23,316 bases of DNA from Planctomycetota bacterium (GTDB lineage: Bacteria; Planctomycetota; UBA8108). The stretch lies in assembly GCA_022451445.1 (NCBI GenBank), contig JAKUSY010000007.1, positions 1 through 23,316 of the forward strand, read 5' to 3'. The position numbers and the translations under genes are program-made. This document shows positions 22,015 to 23,316 of the stretch, piece after piece (position 1 is the stretch's first letter; each line of letters begins with the position of its first letter). Below the pieces are notes generated by a model. That model had not been told where the DNA came from, searched no databases, and worked only from the letters and a program-made list of their open reading frames with translations.

Positions 22015-22820
22015 CCGGGGACCCTCTCTACGGCCGAACCATCGTCGTCACCCGCCCCGAATGCAGGGCGGCGGGGCTCAACTCCAGGCTCCGGGAGGCC
22101 GGAGCGGAGGTCCTCGCGGTTCCCTCGATCCGCTTCGCGAGAGTTGCCGATCCGGGTCCGTGGAATGAGGTCCTGGCCGGGAAGGACAGCTTCACCCACA
22201 TCATCTTCACCAGCGCTGTGGCTGTGGATACCTTCGTGGAGCTATGTTCCGAGGCCGGCTTCACGGCGGCATCCTGGCTGGGGAGCCGTACCACGGGAGC
22301 GATCGGAGCGGCCACGGCGGCCAGCATGGAGAGCGCCGGGGTCACTCCGGAGCTCGCGGGCAGAGGCTCCTCCGGAGCCGAATTCGCCCGGAAGCTCACC
22401 CGGAAAGAGGGACTGGGCGCCGGCCACCGGATCCTCCTGCCCGGCTCGGATATCGCCCGAGGAGAACTGGCGAGCGCCCTGGCGGATGCGGGAGCTCGCA
22501 TCGAGACGGTAGCCATCTACCAGACCATCCACGAGGAGGCCGCCAGGGCCGAGCCCCTGTTCGAGGCTCTCGACCGGGGAGAGCTTCCCGACGCGGTAAC
22601 CTTCGCCAGCCCATCAGCCCTCGAGGGATTCCTGCGAATCTGCGGGAAGAGGGGGCGTGAAGTACTCGAGTCAGCGGCGGTGAGCATCATCTCACTCGGG
22701 GCGACCACCAGCGAAGCCATCGAGAGAGCGGGTCTCGCTCCGGCGGCGCAGGCGCGAAGGCCAGGAGCCGAGGCGCTCATCGACGCCCTGCGCGAAGCTC
22801 TCGCGGACCGCGAAGGATAG
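22011..22820 (+). CDS. hemD: Uroporphyrinogen-III synthase
   Basis: A 269-residue enzyme that cyclises hydroxymethylbilane with inversion of ring D. HemD is poorly conserved, but the key pieces are visible: RTIVVTRPECRAAGLNSRLREAGAEVLAVPSIRF at the N-terminus, the FTHIIFTSAVAVDTFVEL segment, RILLPGSDIARGELASAL in the second domain, VAIYQTIHE and AVTFASPSALEGFL. The ATGA overlap with hemC shows translational coupling. It ends in TAG. Two bases separate it from the stop of the convergent MscS-type gene. Confidence 0.93.
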   Translation: MTGDPLYGRTIVVTRPECRAAGLNSRLREAGAEVLAVPSIRFARVADPGPWNEVLAGKDSFTHIIFTSAVAVDTFVELCSEAGFTAASWLGSRTTGAIGAATAASMESAGVTPELAGRGSSGAEFARKLTRKEGLGAGHRILLPGSDIARGELASALADAGARIETVAIYQTIHEEAARAEPLFEALDRGELPDAVTFASPSALEGFLRICGKRGREVLESAAVSIISLGATTSEAIERAGLAPAAQARRPGAEALIDALREALADREG

Positions 22821-22822
22821 CC

Positions 22823-23316
22823 TCAATCCCCTGATAGTGATGGGCTCTCCGCCGTGCCCTGCAGATAGACATCCCGCTTGGGATAGGGGATCTCGATCCC
22901 CTCTTCCCTGAAACATTTGTAGATCTCCTTGCAGAGCAGGTGGCGCAGCCTGCCGCGAAGCACCGGCTCGCGGATCCAGCCGAGAAGCTCGAAATCGAGG
23001 CTCGAGTCCCCGAAGGTCCGGAAGCGGACCCGTGGCTCCGGGTCCTCCAGGATTTCCGAATGGGACACGGCGATGGCCATCAGCAGCTCCTCCACCCTGT
23101 CGATATCGGTGCCATAGGCCACTCCGACCTGCACTCGGATGCGCTCCTTCTCGTAGGGGCCGCCGCTCTCATTGGTGATCTTCGAGTTGCCCATCACCGC
23201 GTTGGGAATGGTGATCTCCACGTCATCGCGGGTCAGCATGCGGGTGCTGCGGAGCCCGATGTGGGTCACCCTGCCGCGCTCGCCGGAATCCAGCACGATA
23301 AAGTCGCCGATCTTGT
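22823..23316 (-). CDS. MscS-family mechanosensitive channel (N-terminus beyond window)
   Basis: The C-terminal part of a small-conductance mechanosensitive channel protein. The visible frame begins with KIGDFIVLDSGERGRVTHIGLRSTRMLTRDDVEITIPNAVM, the typical beta-domain that follows the pore helix, with the GxV-x-x-I-x-LRSTR and TIPN marks. The mixed alpha/beta C-terminal domain follows (RVQVGVAYGTDIDRVEELLMAIA to FGDSSLDFELLGWI), and REEGIEIPYPKRDVYL ends the family part. The last 12 or so residues are a short acidic tail. The pore helix and membrane segments lie to the right of the window, so size and subtype are unknown. Confidence 0.9.
   Translation of the reverse strand, partial: KIGDFIVLDSGERGRVTHIGLRSTRMLTRDDVEITIPNAVMGNSKITNESGGPYEKERIRVQVGVAYGTDIDRVEELLMAIAVSHSEILEDPEPRVRFRTFGDSSLDFELLGWIREPVLRGRLRHLLCKEIYKCFREEGIEIPYPKRDVYLQGTAESPSLSGD

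Noticed and set aside
20892..22199. 435-codon minus-strand frame opposite hemA end/hemC/hemD
   Set aside because: It spans three well-supported plus-strand genes, and the translation is Ser/Arg-rich shadow sequence.
557..22820. Genome-wide TAG recoding to explain the hemA amber
   Set aside because: TAG ends ctaE (557-559), the sixA-like gene (927-929) and hemD (22818-22820) at sensible C-termini, so TAG acts as a stop in this organism.

Overview
The window is 23.3 kb of gene-dense, high-GC bacterial chromosome. The cell it suggests is a Gram-negative: it carries lpxA for lipid A, and two proteins have signal peptides. It is an aerobe, with a heme-copper oxidase and an oxygen-type class I ribonucleotide reductase. 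It makes heme by the C5 (glutamyl-tRNA) route. No marker here fixes the phylum. The Chlamydia-like ribonucleotide reductase and the bacilliredoxin fit a PVC/FCB/Acidobacteriota-type lineage better than a proteobacterium, but that is inference. No mobile element, CRISPR array, tRNA or rRNA was seen.

Layout. (1) 1-870: the end of a cytochrome c oxidase operon (subunit III, cut by the window edge, and subunit IV). (2) 927-1690, minus strand: a small two-helix membrane protein followed by a SixA-type phosphatase. (3) 1931-3821: a bacilliredoxin with a C-terminal extension, then an exported two-PDZ protein. (4) 3936-7038: a PLP fold-III enzyme resembling D-serine dehydratase/D-threonine aldolase, a SAM methyltransferase and an iron-type alcohol dehydrogenase of the phosphonoacetaldehyde-reductase kind. 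(5) 6997-11562, minus strand: nrdB then nrdA. The R2 protein lacks the radical tyrosine and has a Glu in the first metal-ligand position, which marks a class Ic (Mn/Fe, Chlamydia-type) enzyme. (6) 11563-12468: about 900 bases without a gene. It holds a candidate nrdB promoter whose -35/-10 spacer is an NrdR-like box, followed by about 690 nt of hairpin-rich leader or non-coding RNA. (7) 12469-15928: pcnB, lpxA (convergent with pcnB) and metX. (8) 15975-16787: an exported protein of unknown function. (9) 16864-22820: a divergent heme locus, hemE-hemL on the minus strand and hemA-hemC-hemD on the plus strand, with a possible small Cys-rich ORF between them. (10) 22823-end: an MscS-type channel, cut by the window edge.

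How the genes connect. HemA, HemL, HemC, HemD and HemE cover glutamyl-tRNA to coproporphyrinogen III except for ALA dehydratase (hemB), which is not in the window. The heme would serve the oxidase at the left edge. The main surprises are an in-frame amber codon in hemA within the NADPH domain, a cluster of unusual residues beside the PLP lysine of HemL, the class Ic R2 with its predicted NrdR-controlled long leader, and a 22-residue tail on NrdA beyond its redox CxxC that runs antisense into the neighbouring dehydrogenase gene. TAG is used as an ordinary stop by at least three other genes here, so general recoding of TAG is unlikely.
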